Of a stretch of DNA of 64,000 bases, positions 1 to 10,420 are shown piece after piece. Position 1 is the first letter of the stretch; each line of letters begins with the position of its first letter. The position numbers were made by a program, and so were the translations under genes. The notes beneath the pieces were generated by a model. It made no database searches. It worked only from the letters and a program-made list of their open reading frames with translations, and was not told the origin of the DNA. This DNA comes from Cristatella mucedo (taxonomy: Eukaryota > Bryozoa > Phylactolaemata > Cristatellidae): positions 800,501 through 864,500 of the forward strand of contig WPIO01000005.1 in assembly GCA_009760855.2 (NCBI GenBank). The letters are read 5' to 3'.

Positions 1-272
1 CGTCGTCGCGGCTACCTCTGTCGTCATTTTGGCCGCGTCCGTCATTGTTCTGGCCGGATCCGTCACTCCCGTCGTCTAGGTTCTCATCTGTGCAGTCATC
101 GATCTCAATTACACAATCATCTTCGTCCTCCACTGTGAGGGCTTTCCGAGTCCGTGGAATGTCGAATTTGCGTTGACTAACAACCCCGCCGAACACATTT
201 TGGCGACCAGCTAATCTTTTTTGGGTGGCATTCAAAGCAGGTACAATTTTTAGCGCAATATTCCAGCAAAAA
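1..272 (-). CDS. partial unrecognised acidic protein, runs off left edge
   Basis: On the minus strand one frame stays open from about position 298 to the window edge. It has the look of real coding sequence: a basic stretch containing QKRLAGRQNVFGG and FDIPRTRK is followed by a strongly acidic segment with EDEDDCVIEIDD and then a Gly/Asn/Asp-rich stretch. I see no in-frame ATG, so this is probably an internal exon; a possible acceptor AG lies at 273-274, which would start the exon at 272. I do not recognise the family. The composition would suit a nuclear protein or a transposon-encoded protein, but that is only inference. A SINE begins directly upstream on this strand (from 303). Confidence 0.45.
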
Positions 273-302
273 CTAACCTCCCTTATATTAGCCACCTCTA
301 AA

Positions 303-455
303 ATAAAAATAATTATAATTCATTTTATATAGCGCCCCAAGAGAACTTAATCTCTATTCAGGCGCTTCACATATGCCTCGGGGCTCGAGCCCACGACCTC
401 AGTCAGACCTTGGTCGGGGCGAGCACCTTAACCGCTAGACCAAACACCTCTAGAT
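303..455 (-). mobile_element. tRNA-derived SINE, family 1
   Basis: Read on the minus strand, a tRNA-like head with a B-box-like GGGCTCGAGCCC is followed by a hairpin tail (GAAGCGCC paired with GGCGCT) and an AT-rich end. Near-identical copies lie at 18130-18275 (minus) and 55655-55785 (plus). The tail matches the 3' end of the main LINE family in the window. Confidence 0.8.
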
Positions 456-640
456 TATCTTACCCCAAATGTTGGAGGAAAAACGGGGGCTTATACACGG
501 TAAAATACGGTCTGTAGCAGCACGCAAACTAAGACTGCAAGCTATCCAGCTTTATTGCATGGGCGCGGGTTATGCCATAAATTAGCCGAGAAAATCGCCT
601 ATTCTAAGCCGTACGCCTCTTAAGCAGTAATGAAAATAAT

Positions 641-905
641 AATAACAATACATTTGCTATAGCACCCCCAGAGAACTCAGTCTCTTAGTAGGCACTTAAA
701 GTTTTCTGCAAAGGAAGCATGATCGAATGCTTAGTGGTAGCATGCTCAATGACAACAAACATGACACGCTTAGAGGCGACGTGCACAGAGTCAGTACGCA
801 AACACGACAACGGTAGCATGTACAGTTTCTGCACGCATAGGCATACGAAAGATGAATCACATGCACCCAGTATAAATGTTTATAGTCTAACTTTAAGTAT
901 GTTTG
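641..905 (-). mobile_element. 3' end of CR1/L2-like LINE (untranslated part only)
   Basis: The AT-rich tail (AATAATAACAATA) is on the left. It is followed by the hairpin region and the characteristic 3' UTR with repeated GCATG-containing words, matching 32735-32990 and, in the opposite orientation, 43100-43388. No coding part remains. Confidence 0.7.
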
Positions 906-1264
906 AATGAAATTAAACAGTTTTTGAATGCTAAACTCGTCGACCCCTAGTTATCCCATTTTAGTCGCTCTACGAGCCTCCCACAAACGAGTCCTCAGTA
1001 CGTAACAGCGATCCCTTACTTCTGTTGTAGATGGCGCTCGTAGACGACCTTGACTGTAGATGTAAACACCGGCGCCAGCACGAAAGGAGCATGTCATTGC
1101 GAGACTGACGCGGTCAACGCCATCACCATCTTGTATTTTTGATTTAAATATCTTTGAGATAAAAGTGAACATATCAAAGAGCTTGAGAGCGACTCGCACG
1201 CGGCCAGAGACCGGCCCGCTGCCTCCCTCCCCTACCAACGGACCTACGTGAATTCTGCCAGCCG
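906..1264. other. intergenic, upstream flank of the TYSND1-like gene
   Basis: No gene or repeat was recognised here. It should contain the promoter and 5' UTR of the gene starting at 1265, but I see no clear TATA box or other datable motif. Confidence 0.3.
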
Positions 1265-3214
1265 ATGTCCCCATCCACGCCCACGGATTTCGTGCCTGCG
1301 CTCGACCGCTCTTGTATCGTTATTCGCACGCACTCCGATGGCAAGGAGATTGCGAGCTGCAGCGGTATATTTCTTGAGAACGCGTACGGGCTAATCATCG
1401 CCCACGGAAATCTCCTGCACGAGGCTCTAGCAGAGCTAGGCGGCCCAGACTCCTCCAGTACCACCAGCCTGACCGCTCTCAGGATTATCGCCGAAGATTT
1501 TCATTTCAGCGTCATTCTCGAAAGCAGACGGCGCGCATCTGAGAATGGGAGTAGAAATTTTGTTCGAGTCTTAGCTCGTTGCCTGTTCGTCTGGCAATCT
1601 CCTTCCGCGGCCAAATGTATGGCTGACCTCTTCCCAGCCGAAGTCTGGAAGCTAGGCGACCGAGAGAACTCGGCCGCTGCTGCACTGCTGCCGACATTCG
1701 TGCTGCTTCAGCTGACTAAGAAGAGAAAGCGCCTTAACATACCAAGCAACTCCCTCCTCTCCGCGTATAATGGCCCGATTCGAAGGAGCCTACTTCGTCT
1801 TCGCTCGGGGGACACCGTTTTCACGGTGAGCACCCCGTTTGGCTCCCTACATCCGGAAGTGTTTTTCAGCTCACTAAGTAAAGGCATCGTATCAAATGTC
1901 GCAGGCTGTCAAGGAGATGTCATCCTATCAGATGCCAGGTGAGTCAGCTCGAAGTCAAGTCGGTGCCCAAACTGTTGCCGGGGGGGGGGGAGGAGTTGAG
2001 CCGAAGAAAAGGGTGGCATTTTGGCGCTTCACCTTGCCACCGGCAGACAGCCAATGCACGGACCGGCATGCCCCTGCGCGGGGGGGGGGGGCAGGGCCGT
2101 GTCCCCCTCGCGACGTCCGGCTCGGTGTGGCCGAGCGGTCCACCCGATTCAGTCGTCTGTTTCTCGCTTCGTTGACAGGTGCCTGCCAGGCTCTGAAGGC
2201 GGCGGCCTATACTCGCACGACCCTGCCGCCGAGTGCGGCGGCGTCGGCCCGCGGACAGTGTCGCTGGCTGCGGTGATCGTGTGCTCTGCAGTGTGGAAGG
2301 ACGACGAATACTTGGGAATTACCGTCGCTTGCTCGATCGACAGTGTGCTGCTGTCGCTGCGCGAGCAGCTGGAGCAGCTGGGGAGAGCTGAGAGGCTGCC
2401 AGCTGCCCTGCGAGCTGCTCTGCGGCAGCTGGCCGCGTGGGCGTGCGCCTGGTGCCACGCAGAGCCGCCCCGGGGAGCCCCGAGCTCGGCACTGACCGCG
2501 AGTGCTCCTGCCTTGAACGCCGGCCGCGGCATCGTACAAGTGAAGGTGGGCGTCACGTGGGGCTCGGGAATCGTAGTCGACGCAATCAAGGGTGTCGTAG
2601 TCACAGCCGCACACGTCGTGCTCTGCCAGGGCGGAGGTCCGAGCGGGGCTGCCGAAGTGGTGTCCCTCCGCCTGCCCACCGGTGAAAGCGGGCCTGCCAG
2701 GTGTGTGTTCTGCAGCCCGCCTGGTCGGGCGTTCGACGTTGCGGTGCTGAGAGCCGAGTTCGACGTGTCGCACTGCGGCGACTGCCACTTTAGGAATGTC
2801 TTGCCAGTCGTCGGAGAGAGCGTCCTTGCCGTCGGTCACGCTCTGTTCCCTCCGGCTGCCAGGCTGGCGCCGAGCGTCACGAGCGGCGTCGTTGCGTCGG
2901 TGGTCACCGTCGCTGGCGTACCTGCCGTGCTGCAGACGACGTGCGCGGTAAACCGCGGCGCCAGCGGTGGCGCCCTGGTGGCCCTCAGTGACTCGGCCGT
3001 CATTGGCATCCTGTCGTGCAACGTCAAAGACGCTGCTGCCAGCCGCAGCTACCCCCACGTGAGCCTCTGCGTCCCCACGTGCGCTGCTCTCTCTGCTGTT
3101 CGGTGCTATTTGGAGACAGGAGACAGCGACTGTTTATCAGCACTTACTCCCGAACACGGTGGCTTTAGCCGTTGCTGGACGCTGAGCACTGTACAGGCGC
3201 GTGGCAGACTGTAG
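1265..3214 (+). CDS. TYSND1: peroxisomal leader-peptide-processing protease (TYSND1 orthologue)
   Basis: Trypsin-like serine protease that in animals removes N-terminal PTS2 leaders and processes PTS1 enzymes of fatty-acid oxidation in the peroxisome. Two exons, 1265-1938 and 2179-3214, flank a 240-bp GT-AG intron (CAG/GTGAGT donor, GTTGACAG acceptor). The join preserves the family motif SDARCLPGTEGGG-like as SDARCLPGSEGGG. The product is 569 residues; the human protein is about 566. The catalytic triad is visible: His370 in TAAHVV, Asp411 in FDVAVL and Ser487 in GASGGAL, close to human numbering. VWGSG-like TWGSG, SVTSGV and LQTTCAV also match the family. The first ATG is in frame and gives the expected length. 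Oddity: the C-terminus is GRL, not the usual SKL-type peroxisome signal. The intron contains a G-run of about ten bases at 1980, and a second lies near 2081. Confidence 0.95.
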
Positions 3215-3435
3215 CTCTTCTTCTTCGAGGTGTCTCGTCGTCTCGCCGGAGTTATATGTCGTTAAGCGGTTATCAGGCAGCGTGCTCTCAGCTGTGCCCT
3301 GTTTGTGTGGTGGCACATTCGGCACATGCTCGTGGGCCATGTCTTGCACTTGCCTGAGGCAATGTTGACTGCCTGTTGGCTTGTTGAAAATTATAAACGT
3401 GAGAAAACCGATGGCTTAGTTTGTTCGGGCCATGC

Positions 3436-3468
3436 GGTACCATAGTGTGGTACCATAGTGTGGTACCA
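3436..3468. repeat. 13-bp tandem repeat
   Basis: GGTACCATAGTGT occurs twice in full and once in part, just beyond the probable 3' UTR of the TYSND1-like gene. The rest of 3215-3575 shows no gene. Confidence 0.8.
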
Positions 3469-3578
3469 GAGCTTGCAATTTTCTAGCTCGTCAAACATTT
3501 GGTCGTGTCATTTATTCGTCACGTCATAGCCTCCCAAGAATTTGCCTGCTAAACTCATATCACGGTGTCTGTGTGCTA

Positions 3579-3752
3579 TGCTGTGCCTTGCTATGGCAAT
3601 GCCTTTATCATGCCAGTATCAGGCACGGAGTGAGGTAACCAAGCTGGTGAATCCGCTGAGTCGGGCAGTGAGGAGATTACTATTGCCAGCAAAGTCTCCG
3701 GAAGGCAAGAAAAATGAATTTGCTAGCACAGCAGCAATGCAGCAAGTAAGTT
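3579..3752 (+). other. possible orphan coding exon
   Basis: An open frame runs through residues such as LSRAVRRLLLPAKSPEGKK and ends at CAGCAA/GTAAGTT, a strong donor. A possible acceptor (ATCAG) precedes GCACGG at about 3627, and an in-frame ATG is at 3579. The Arg-rich, Asp-free start would suit a mitochondrial leader. A LINE fragment begins 13 bp after the donor, so the next exon would lie beyond it; the exon-like ORF at 5564 starts in a compatible phase. The link is inference and the family is not recognised. Confidence 0.3.
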
Positions 3753-3764
3753 CTCTGATACTTT

Positions 3765-4810
3765 GTGACTGCCAGGCTCAATCTAGGCTTTCACTTGTAT
3801 GCAGATGACACTAAGTTGTACCTTTGCTTTGATCCTTCTCAGCCCTCCAGCACATCGAATTATCTCCGCTTCCTTACTACATGTATTGATGACACCCACA
3901 CGTGGATGGCAGCAAACTTTCTTAAATCGAATGATGATAAAATCAACTTACTAATTATAGGCAGACCAAGTGTGATTCAGAAATGGGAATACCTAAGGCT
4001 CCAAATCGGATCTGCCAGCACATGTCCTGTAGAATCTGCACGCAATCTGTGGTTTTTCCTTTCGAAATGACCTTTGATTAGACGATCACATCAGCTCCGC
4101 AGTCAAGTCTGCACACTTTCAACTGCATGGCATTGCTTAAGTTCGGGCTTGTTTAGGCAGGGATACCACATCTAAACTGGTCTATGAATTTGTGGAAAAA
4201 ACAATCTCGAGTTCTGTAACTCACTGCTGGCAGGTTTACCGGACTGTGATATCGGGCGCATATAGCTGATGCAAAACTCTGCTGCTAGGCTTGTCTGTCG
4301 TGAGCATCGCAGTTGCCACATCATGCCACTTCTAGCCGACCTGCACGGCTAAGCTTATGTTGTGAGCATCTAAGTATTCACATTACACTGTTTTTCACTG
4401 ACGTCCAATGGTTCCCCAACAAGCAGCACTTCGACTTTAAGGTTTTTTCACTCACTTTCAGGTCCCATCATTCTGCTCCTCCAGCCTATCCATCAGAACT
4501 ACTTCCTAATCAGGCTAGGTATCTTACCACCAGCTCAGCGGAATCAAAACGTTTAGCTACACCTGGTACGAAACTCCAAGGCTTTGAAGACCGTGCCGTT
4601 AGCTCACAAGCTCCCAAAGCCTGGAACTCACTCTGGACTGACAACATCTCCTGACTTGACCATATTTAAACAGCAGCTTTAACACTCCTGTTCCTCACAG
4701 CCTATTTCTAGGTTCCTGTGACTAGTCCTTTGCATGCTCACACATGCTGAGACTGTGCATGTTATCACAAACAATAGATGTGTGCTTCCTCCTAGCAATA
4801 AAATGAATTA
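3765..4810 (+). mobile_element. degenerate CR1/L2-like LINE, 3' half of reverse transcriptase to tail
   Basis: The reverse transcriptase catalytic motif is recognisable as YADDTKLYLCF near 3790. It is followed by CIDDTHTWMAANFLK and the C-terminal region (LPNQARYL, KAWNSLW near 4620). The 3' UTR ends in an AATAAAATGAATTATTA-type tail. Several frameshifts and stops make it non-functional. The 5' part of the element is missing. Confidence 0.85.
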
Positions 4811-5353
4811 TTACACTTATTACCAATACTATTCTGAATACAGCTTCAAGCTCTGTTTGCAAATGAGGCTAGCAGTCTGGTGCACATTCTGCTAGATCTC
4901 TCAACTTTTGAGTCTATCGGTGGTGGAGCTAAAGCCTTTTGAGACCTCTCTCATTACTGATACATGTCTGATGTTCCTGAGTTCAATTTTTTAAACGCAA
5001 ATAATCGGAAAATTGTTCAAAACTTTTACCGAAATCGAGTTTTTGGTAAGGCTACAATTTAAATTCAAATGTGACAGAAATGTGATTCAAAGTTTTGATC
5101 ATTACTGCAACAAAGAAAAGCATTTAATGCGATGATAATGTAGACCATATTTAACCCGGAAACTGAACCAGGTGCAAACATCTCTTAAAATAAACAAATT
5201 TGATTATCTTTGCATCATATACAAAAATTGTGTCCTAACTTATTGAACCTTGGCCCTTATTGATCCAAGGCTTAGTTTAGTGCCTTGTAAATTCCATAAA
5301 TCAGCCTATACTCCACAAACCTACGTGAAATCTTAAATGTATGCTCAGCTATG
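4811..5353. other. no gene recognised
   Basis: AT-rich sequence between a LINE tail and an LTR. I see no supported exon, RNA gene or repeat. Confidence 0.3.
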
Positions 5354-5552
5354 TGTGGCTATTTTGAGATTATGACACTGTAGTTGATTTATGGGCTGAT
5401 TTATGGCAGTGATATGTAAGTAACATCGAGGACGCTAGGTGGGGCAGTGGCATACTGGCCTGCTGCTGCGTCCACATGAATAAACGTCTTTGAGCCTGCT
5501 TCGGTGTCCTGCATGGTATCACGCACCTGCCACTTAGAGAATGTCAACTACA
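5354..5552 (+). repeat. left LTR
   Basis: 199 bp, TGTGGC...ACTACA, containing AATAAA near 5477 and the shared stretch GCTTCGGTGTCCTGC. It is also flanked directly by AGCTAT on both sides (5347-5352 and 5553-5558), an alternative target duplication. Confidence 0.8.
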
Positions 5553-5563
5553 AGCTATTTTGG

Positions 5564-5767
5564 CAGAAGCAGCACAGTGGCCAGTGCCAGAAGATGATGC
5601 TGGAATACTACTATGTTGGAGACGACTTCGTAGGTTGGCTGCTCGACTCGGAGCGGTGGCTTAATGACTGGGGTGTCGATCCAGCTTTGTGGTACACCTA
5701 CATATTTGTGTTCCTGGCAGGAGGTGCATCAATGTTCTCTGTGACCATTCCTGACTCGATGCAATAG
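5564..5767 (+). other. exon-like ORF inside the LTR pair
   Basis: An acceptor-like TATTTTGGCAG ends at 5563. The frame after it reads into VGDDFVGWLLDSERWLNDW, then a hydrophobic segment ALWYTYIFVFLAGGASMF and IPDSMQ, followed by TAG. Beyond the stop the same frame continues to CCTGAAG/GTAAGG near 5820, a good donor. A single membrane span followed by PD-x-M is reminiscent of small complex I subunits such as NDUFB11, but I cannot confirm this. It does not look like gag or pol. The first 30 bases read more convincingly in another frame (QWPVPEDDA), so a frameshift is likely. Confidence 0.35.
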
Positions 5768-6180
5768 TGCTACGCCCAGCTATGTGCAACATATGTGAAG
5801 GTGCTTGCAAGCCCTGAAGGTAAGGAGAGGCTTCGGTGCTTTGCAGAGTGCCAAGGAAAGCAGAGGCGATTTCGTAGAAGCGGCTGGAGGTGGAGGCCAG
5901 TAAAGCCCGGCTACTGTGCTCGGATTTGGTAAACACTGAACGGACTGAGGAAGTCAACAAGAGCGACCGGAAGCGGCAGCAGTAACCACCAACGGTGTGC
6001 CGGGCTACGAAGGCAGAGCCAGCAGAGACGGCAGTGGAGCCCGCAGAGGCAGCGTTCACGAGGAAGACGGAGGTATCCGGCAGAGAGTCGGTAGCGTCCG
6101 GAAGTGAGAGCGTCCAGGAAAGCCATGGCAACGTCCGGCAGAGCAGCAGCAGGGTCTGGCAGAGACGGCTGCGTTCGGTA

Positions 6181-6243
6181 GAGAGACAGCTGTGTCTGCC
6201 AGAGGAACGGTTGTGTCTGCCAGAGATGAGGCTCTGTCTGCCA
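6181..6243 (+). repeat. 21-bp tandem repeat (7-residue unit)
   Basis: Three imperfect units, each beginning AGAG and ending GTGTCTGCC or CTGTCTGCC, lie within the Ala/Glu-rich interior of the LTR element. In one frame they read RQLCLPE-like units, in another VSAR-like units. Repeats of this type suggest a low-complexity or coiled-coil-like coding history. Confidence 0.7.
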
Positions 6244-7013
6244 GAGAGGTGGCTGCGGCTGGGGAAGCACTGGTAGAGAGCAAGACTGCGCAGATGGCCA
6301 GCGACTCGGCGCTAATGGTCTTGGTGGTGACGGTGGCATGGAGCAAAGGATTAGCATCGGCGGAAGTGGGTGAAGTACCCACTAAGGAGACCGGCGAGAC
6401 GACAGCCGAGAAGGCAAGCGAGATGCTTGCCGAGCGATCGGAGGCAAAGACCGAGGAGTGGCAGCAACAGATAGTGACTGGCATTGTGGTAGCCTCGATT
6501 TCCTAGCTGCTGGTTCGGAGATGTGCCAGGGGCCAACAGAAGACGTTTGCCAGACGCCCGTCGATGAGGTACGACAGGTAAACGCCGAGCGACCGAAGGC
6601 AATGTCGCAGGAATGGCTAGTGGAGCCCTAAAGGCAGTCGTAAAGGACAGGAGCCGAGTACAGGAGTCGAGGCTCGAGTCATAAGCCTCACGGGCGACGC
6701 CCGTTGCAGTCCAGAAGACAGTGGCAGGAGTTAGGTCGAATGCCCAGAAGCCCCATGCTGTGGCAGAGACTGTTACAGGATTGGAGACTGGTGGCGAGCA
6801 TGGAAAGCAGTATGGCTCGGCGATACGGCAAAGCTTGAGCCATACATGGCCGGCAGGTTAGCAAGGGCCGTGCTTTCACTTGCCTCCTCCGAGCGGCCGT
6901 TACCTAGCCTCGTGCTAAATGAGAAGGCAGTTAAAGACGGCATGTAATATTATTTTGCTGTTGTAGTGTCATACTTTGTTGTTGCCCCATTTGATCTAGT
7001 GATCAAGGGGGAG

Positions 7014-7212
7014 TGTAACTATTTTGAAATTATGACACTGTAGTCGGTTTTATTGGCTGATTTATGGCAGTGATATGCAAGTTACGTCGAGGACGCCGGG
7101 TGTGACAGTGGTGTACTGGCCCTGTTGCGTCCGTATGAATTAACATCTTTGAGCCTGCTTCGGTGTTCTGCGTGGTATCGCACACCTGCCACTTCGAGAA
7201 TGTCAAACTACA
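7014..7212 (+). repeat. right LTR
   Basis: 199 bp, TGTAAC...ACTACA, directly after the purine tract at 7003-7013. It aligns with the left LTR along its whole length. Confidence 0.85.
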
Positions 7213-7217
7213 CTATG

Positions 7218-9469
7218 CTTGTGCAGCACTAGAGCAGTTCATTTCTGATGTTGGTTGGATAAATAGTGTGCTCCTGTTCACGTACACGCATTTTACATTC
7301 TGTAAATCGTGCTTTTTTTATTATTCGTCATAATTCTATTTCTCATAGGTTGGTCAAAGTGTATATAAAGTGTGCTCCATCGTTTGAGGGGCGTAGTACT
7401 TTTTTATTGTTGATTTCTTTATATGTTAAGTTAGACGTACAGTCACATACTGACATTCACTGTCTAAGGACGTCAGAAGGTCGACATCACAACCACTGTT
7501 GTATTAAAAGATATTCAATATTGACACAATGGTGCTACGAACGTTGCATGTGCTTGTATTAGGTGATTATCAAATCTGGTGACAAATCCCGGGTTTTGAG
7601 ATAATTCTCCAAGCCATTCCATTACCTTCTATGCACTGTGGTAAGCATCAGGTAACGTCTACTTTTGATGCTAGTGCACCAGTGCTGCAGGGCTCAACAT
7701 ATCATGTGGAAACATTCATTATTCACTTATTATTTCCATTACTTTAAAGAATGAAGGCAGACGAAGCGTTTTCCGATCAAATTTCCACTTGGGGCTTTGT
7801 CGAATGCTGCAAAATGTTGGCAATCCATGTCCTACAATTGAGCATATTTCAAGCATTTTAACTTTCGTGGACTGTACGTACTGAAGATCGACAACTCGGA
7901 GAAATAGCTGCATAATGTACATGCTCACTCATCACAAAGTCGTTAGTAGTGGGCAAGTAGGGCGCATGACAATGTATGACTAGACCACGAAAAACATATC
8001 TTCACAGCTCCTTGAGCACCGATCACCAATGTCTCTTCCATATAGTCCACAATAATACAGGACCGGTGAGAGTGGTGCACGAAAACACCGATTATATGCT
8101 TCTGCTATCAATGCAAATTGCACAGTCAAAAGCTACCACAATGCTGTCCAAAAAGTGCTTTGTCATTTTCCGAAAGTTTCTAATCACAGCATCAGCAGTA
8201 GAAATTTTCAGAAGCAACTTTTAACCCAACATAAGTCAGCTAAGCTTCAGTAACACAGCACACATCCAAGATGCCTAGATGATGTCCATGTCAAAAAATA
8301 CTAGCTAATGACTGACGAATACAGATATGATATGTAGACGATGCAGCCAGGACATCTCTGGCATTTCAGTGGCCGAGACATCCCAGATCATGTCAGCCAG
8401 GTGAGCCACTCATCTAGAAGACCCTGATCTACTCGATAATGACTAATTCTGGGTCGTCGGCAGTTCTGACTGAAAGCAGCCTTGCTGTTAATTTTTTCTT
8501 AATGATGTCACATATTGCAAGCTCACTTTGGTTTAGCATCAGAATTACTTATCGGTCATTATTTTCGCAGCAAGAGGTGTTAGTTTTAACTTAACTTAAC
8601 AGAAATCAGTAGGAAACTTGGATTCAGGTGATGGGGCAACGAATATTGGAGCAAGTGTACACTTACATGGATACCTAACCCTATATGCAGTGACAGGATT
8701 TTCATCTAGGGCGCAAGACCGAGCCCATAATTTTAATGAGATTAAGAGGTCAAGACCCGAAAAGACTAAATGCAAGAAGGCTAGGCCCGCAATGAAAAAA
8801 TATAGAGCAAACTCAGTGTTTATTTGACAAAAGCTCAACGGTTGCTCATCAACTGGAATTACGAAATAATTTTGTCGTTGGTAACAGCCGGTGGGCATAG
8901 GAATGGGTGTCGGCCCAGTACTGCCACTGTGGAGGTGGGGGAGAGACGGCATCTGCCTACTCTCTGTGGCTCAGCCACGGCCTATAGGCTCGTTGCACGG
9001 TCGAAGAGGTAGCACTTGTTGAAGCCTAATGCTAAATAGCCAACATTCCGGCACTCCCCTAGGGAACGTGGAAGCCCACTCACTATTTTAACAGCAAGTC
9101 TAGAAACATTGACTATTCCGATGCGAAAGAAAAGTTCACAAACTGCTATCGTCTTGCGACAAGTGGACTCAGTGAATTGATCGAATGAAGATAGAGCAGA
9201 TACATATGGACATCAGCAAGCATCCTGCTCATCATATCATGATGACTGCACTACAACATGTGCCCGGGTGCACAGTGACAAAATTGTGATATCGAAGTCG
9301 ATAGAGTAGCAGCCGGATACGACGAGTTTCGGATGCGAGAGCTCAATACTATCGGGCTACATATAGGAACGCTAAAAAGCAGCAACTCCGTGTCCAGGAC
9401 GCAGTCCCACGTATGACTCGGCCGGCGGGCCTTCGAGGCAGATGGTGCTACGAAACAGCGAGACTCGGG
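7218..9469. other. no gene recognised
   Basis: About 2.2 kb of ordinary unique-looking sequence. Short open frames exist, but none shows a family motif or a coherent splice structure. Confidence 0.3.
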
Positions 9470-10420
9470 TCACCTAGCTTCCTCCTGAAACAACGCGTGA
9501 CGATTGACCACTTCTTCCACAATGAGCTCCTCCAGGTCGTGGTGGGCAGCAGCAGCAGCGTCGGGAGCAAGTTTGACGTGCGTCACGGTGCTGTCCGTGA
9601 CGAGGAACACTTCGGTTCTCCGCGTGCTCAGCAGGTTGCCCACGACTAGCTGGTGATGATAGGTGGCCAGTGCAGACCGGGCCTTCGGCAGCAGCAGCAT
9701 CGGATCGGTCTCCAGCTTGAACGAGATGACGAACGCCTGAGGGACCCACTGACTGACTAGCGGCTTGAGCATCTTCGGGACCAATCGCAGCACGAGCTGA
9801 AGCGGCCCGGCGGCCGACTGGATCTTGTGCTCGGGTAGCTGATCGCGCGGAATGTAAAAGTCGGACACGGCGGCCGCCAGGTAGAGCACTGCCCTCTTAC
9901 CGAGAGGGGCCAGCGCCTTGCAGCACTGCTCGAGCAAGCCCAGGTATTCGGTCACGGACACGAACTCGACAAACTCCAGCCTGTTGCCCGCCGCCGCCGC
10001 GCACGCAGCGTCTCTTTCGCGCAACGCTTGCTCGCATGTGGCGCTGTAGTGTGGCTTCACGACCACGCCGCCCTCAGCCGTTCGCTGCAGCAAATCCAGT
10101 GCGCCTACGCCGGCCAGGCGTCGCTCGAACGGTCGCAGCGACCTCACTCGATGCAGAAACAAAACGGCATATCCTTTGCGCAGGAAGTACTCGGCAGAGG
10201 CTGCGCCGCGATTTCCGGAGCTGAAGTTGTCTATGTACCGGACGGTCTGAGCCTCGAGCGGTACAGTGGTGCCGCCCGAGCTGATGAGAACGACGCTGCG
10301 GCCTGCGGCAGCGCAGGCCGCGACGAACGCTCGAGCTCGATCCAAAGAGGAACTGTCCAGTGGCTGCTGCTCCGAGGTCAGCAGATCATCCAAATCTCCT
10401 ACCGTGTCTGCTGACGCCAT
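9470..10420 (-). CDS. PPCS: phosphopantothenate-cysteine ligase (phosphopantothenoylcysteine synthetase)
   Basis: Second-to-third step of coenzyme A synthesis in the cytosol: ATP-dependent joining of cysteine to 4'-phosphopantothenate. The gene is a single exon of 316 residues (human about 311). Recognisable blocks in order: SSGGTTVPLEAQTVRYIDNFSSG (residues 47-69, nucleotide-binding loop), RGAASAEYFL, GYAVLFLHR, the LAAAVSDFY and PEHKIQS blocks around residues 175-200, then FVISFKLETDP and LVVGNLL. I chose the ATG at 10418-10420 because it gives the family length, has purines at -3 and +4 (GCAATGG), and is the first ATG in the frame. The frame stays open another 129 bases upstream without an ATG. 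GC content is higher than in the surroundings. The ZNF706-like gene starts divergently close by. Confidence 0.95.
   Translation of the reverse strand: MASADTVGDLDDLLTSEQQPLDSSSLDRARAFVAACAAAGRSVVLISSGGTTVPLEAQTVRYIDNFSSGNRGAASAEYFLRKGYAVLFLHRVRSLRPFERRLAGVGALDLLQRTAEGGVVVKPHYSATCEQALRERDAACAAAAGNRLEFVEFVSVTEYLGLLEQCCKALAPLGKRAVLYLAAAVSDFYIPRDQLPEHKIQSAAGPLQLVLRLVPKMLKPLVSQWVPQAFVISFKLETDPMLLLPKARSALATYHHQLVVGNLLSTRRTEVFLVTDSTVTHVKLAPDAAAAAHHDLEELIVEEVVNRHALFQEEAR

Larger units (their letters stand above)
5354..7212 (+). mobile_element. old non-autonomous LTR retrotransposon
   Basis: Two 199-bp direct repeats (5354-5552 and 7014-7212), each starting TGT and ending ACTACA, flank 1461 bp. The right copy is preceded by a purine tract TCAAGGGGGAG at 7003-7013, typical of copia-type elements. 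The 5-bp sequence CTATG flanks the whole unit at 5349-5353 and 7213-7217, as expected of a target-site duplication. The repeats differ at roughly one base in eight by eye, so the insertion is old. No gag, protease, integrase or reverse transcriptase is visible inside. A competing reading, with the left repeat a solo LTR, is given in the findings. Confidence 0.75.

Noticed and set aside
2207-3058. Long minus-strand open frame opposite TYSND1
   Set aside because: It is a shadow of the GC-rich protease exon; the plus strand has the catalytic motifs and the family length.
7003-7013. Reading the right LTR as starting a second element
   Set aside because: The purine tract lies directly before it and no interior follows it, which fits a 3' LTR.
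9474-10414. Several open frames on both strands over PPCS
   Set aside because: All overlap the PPCS coding exon and lack motifs; GC-rich codon use leaves other frames open by chance.
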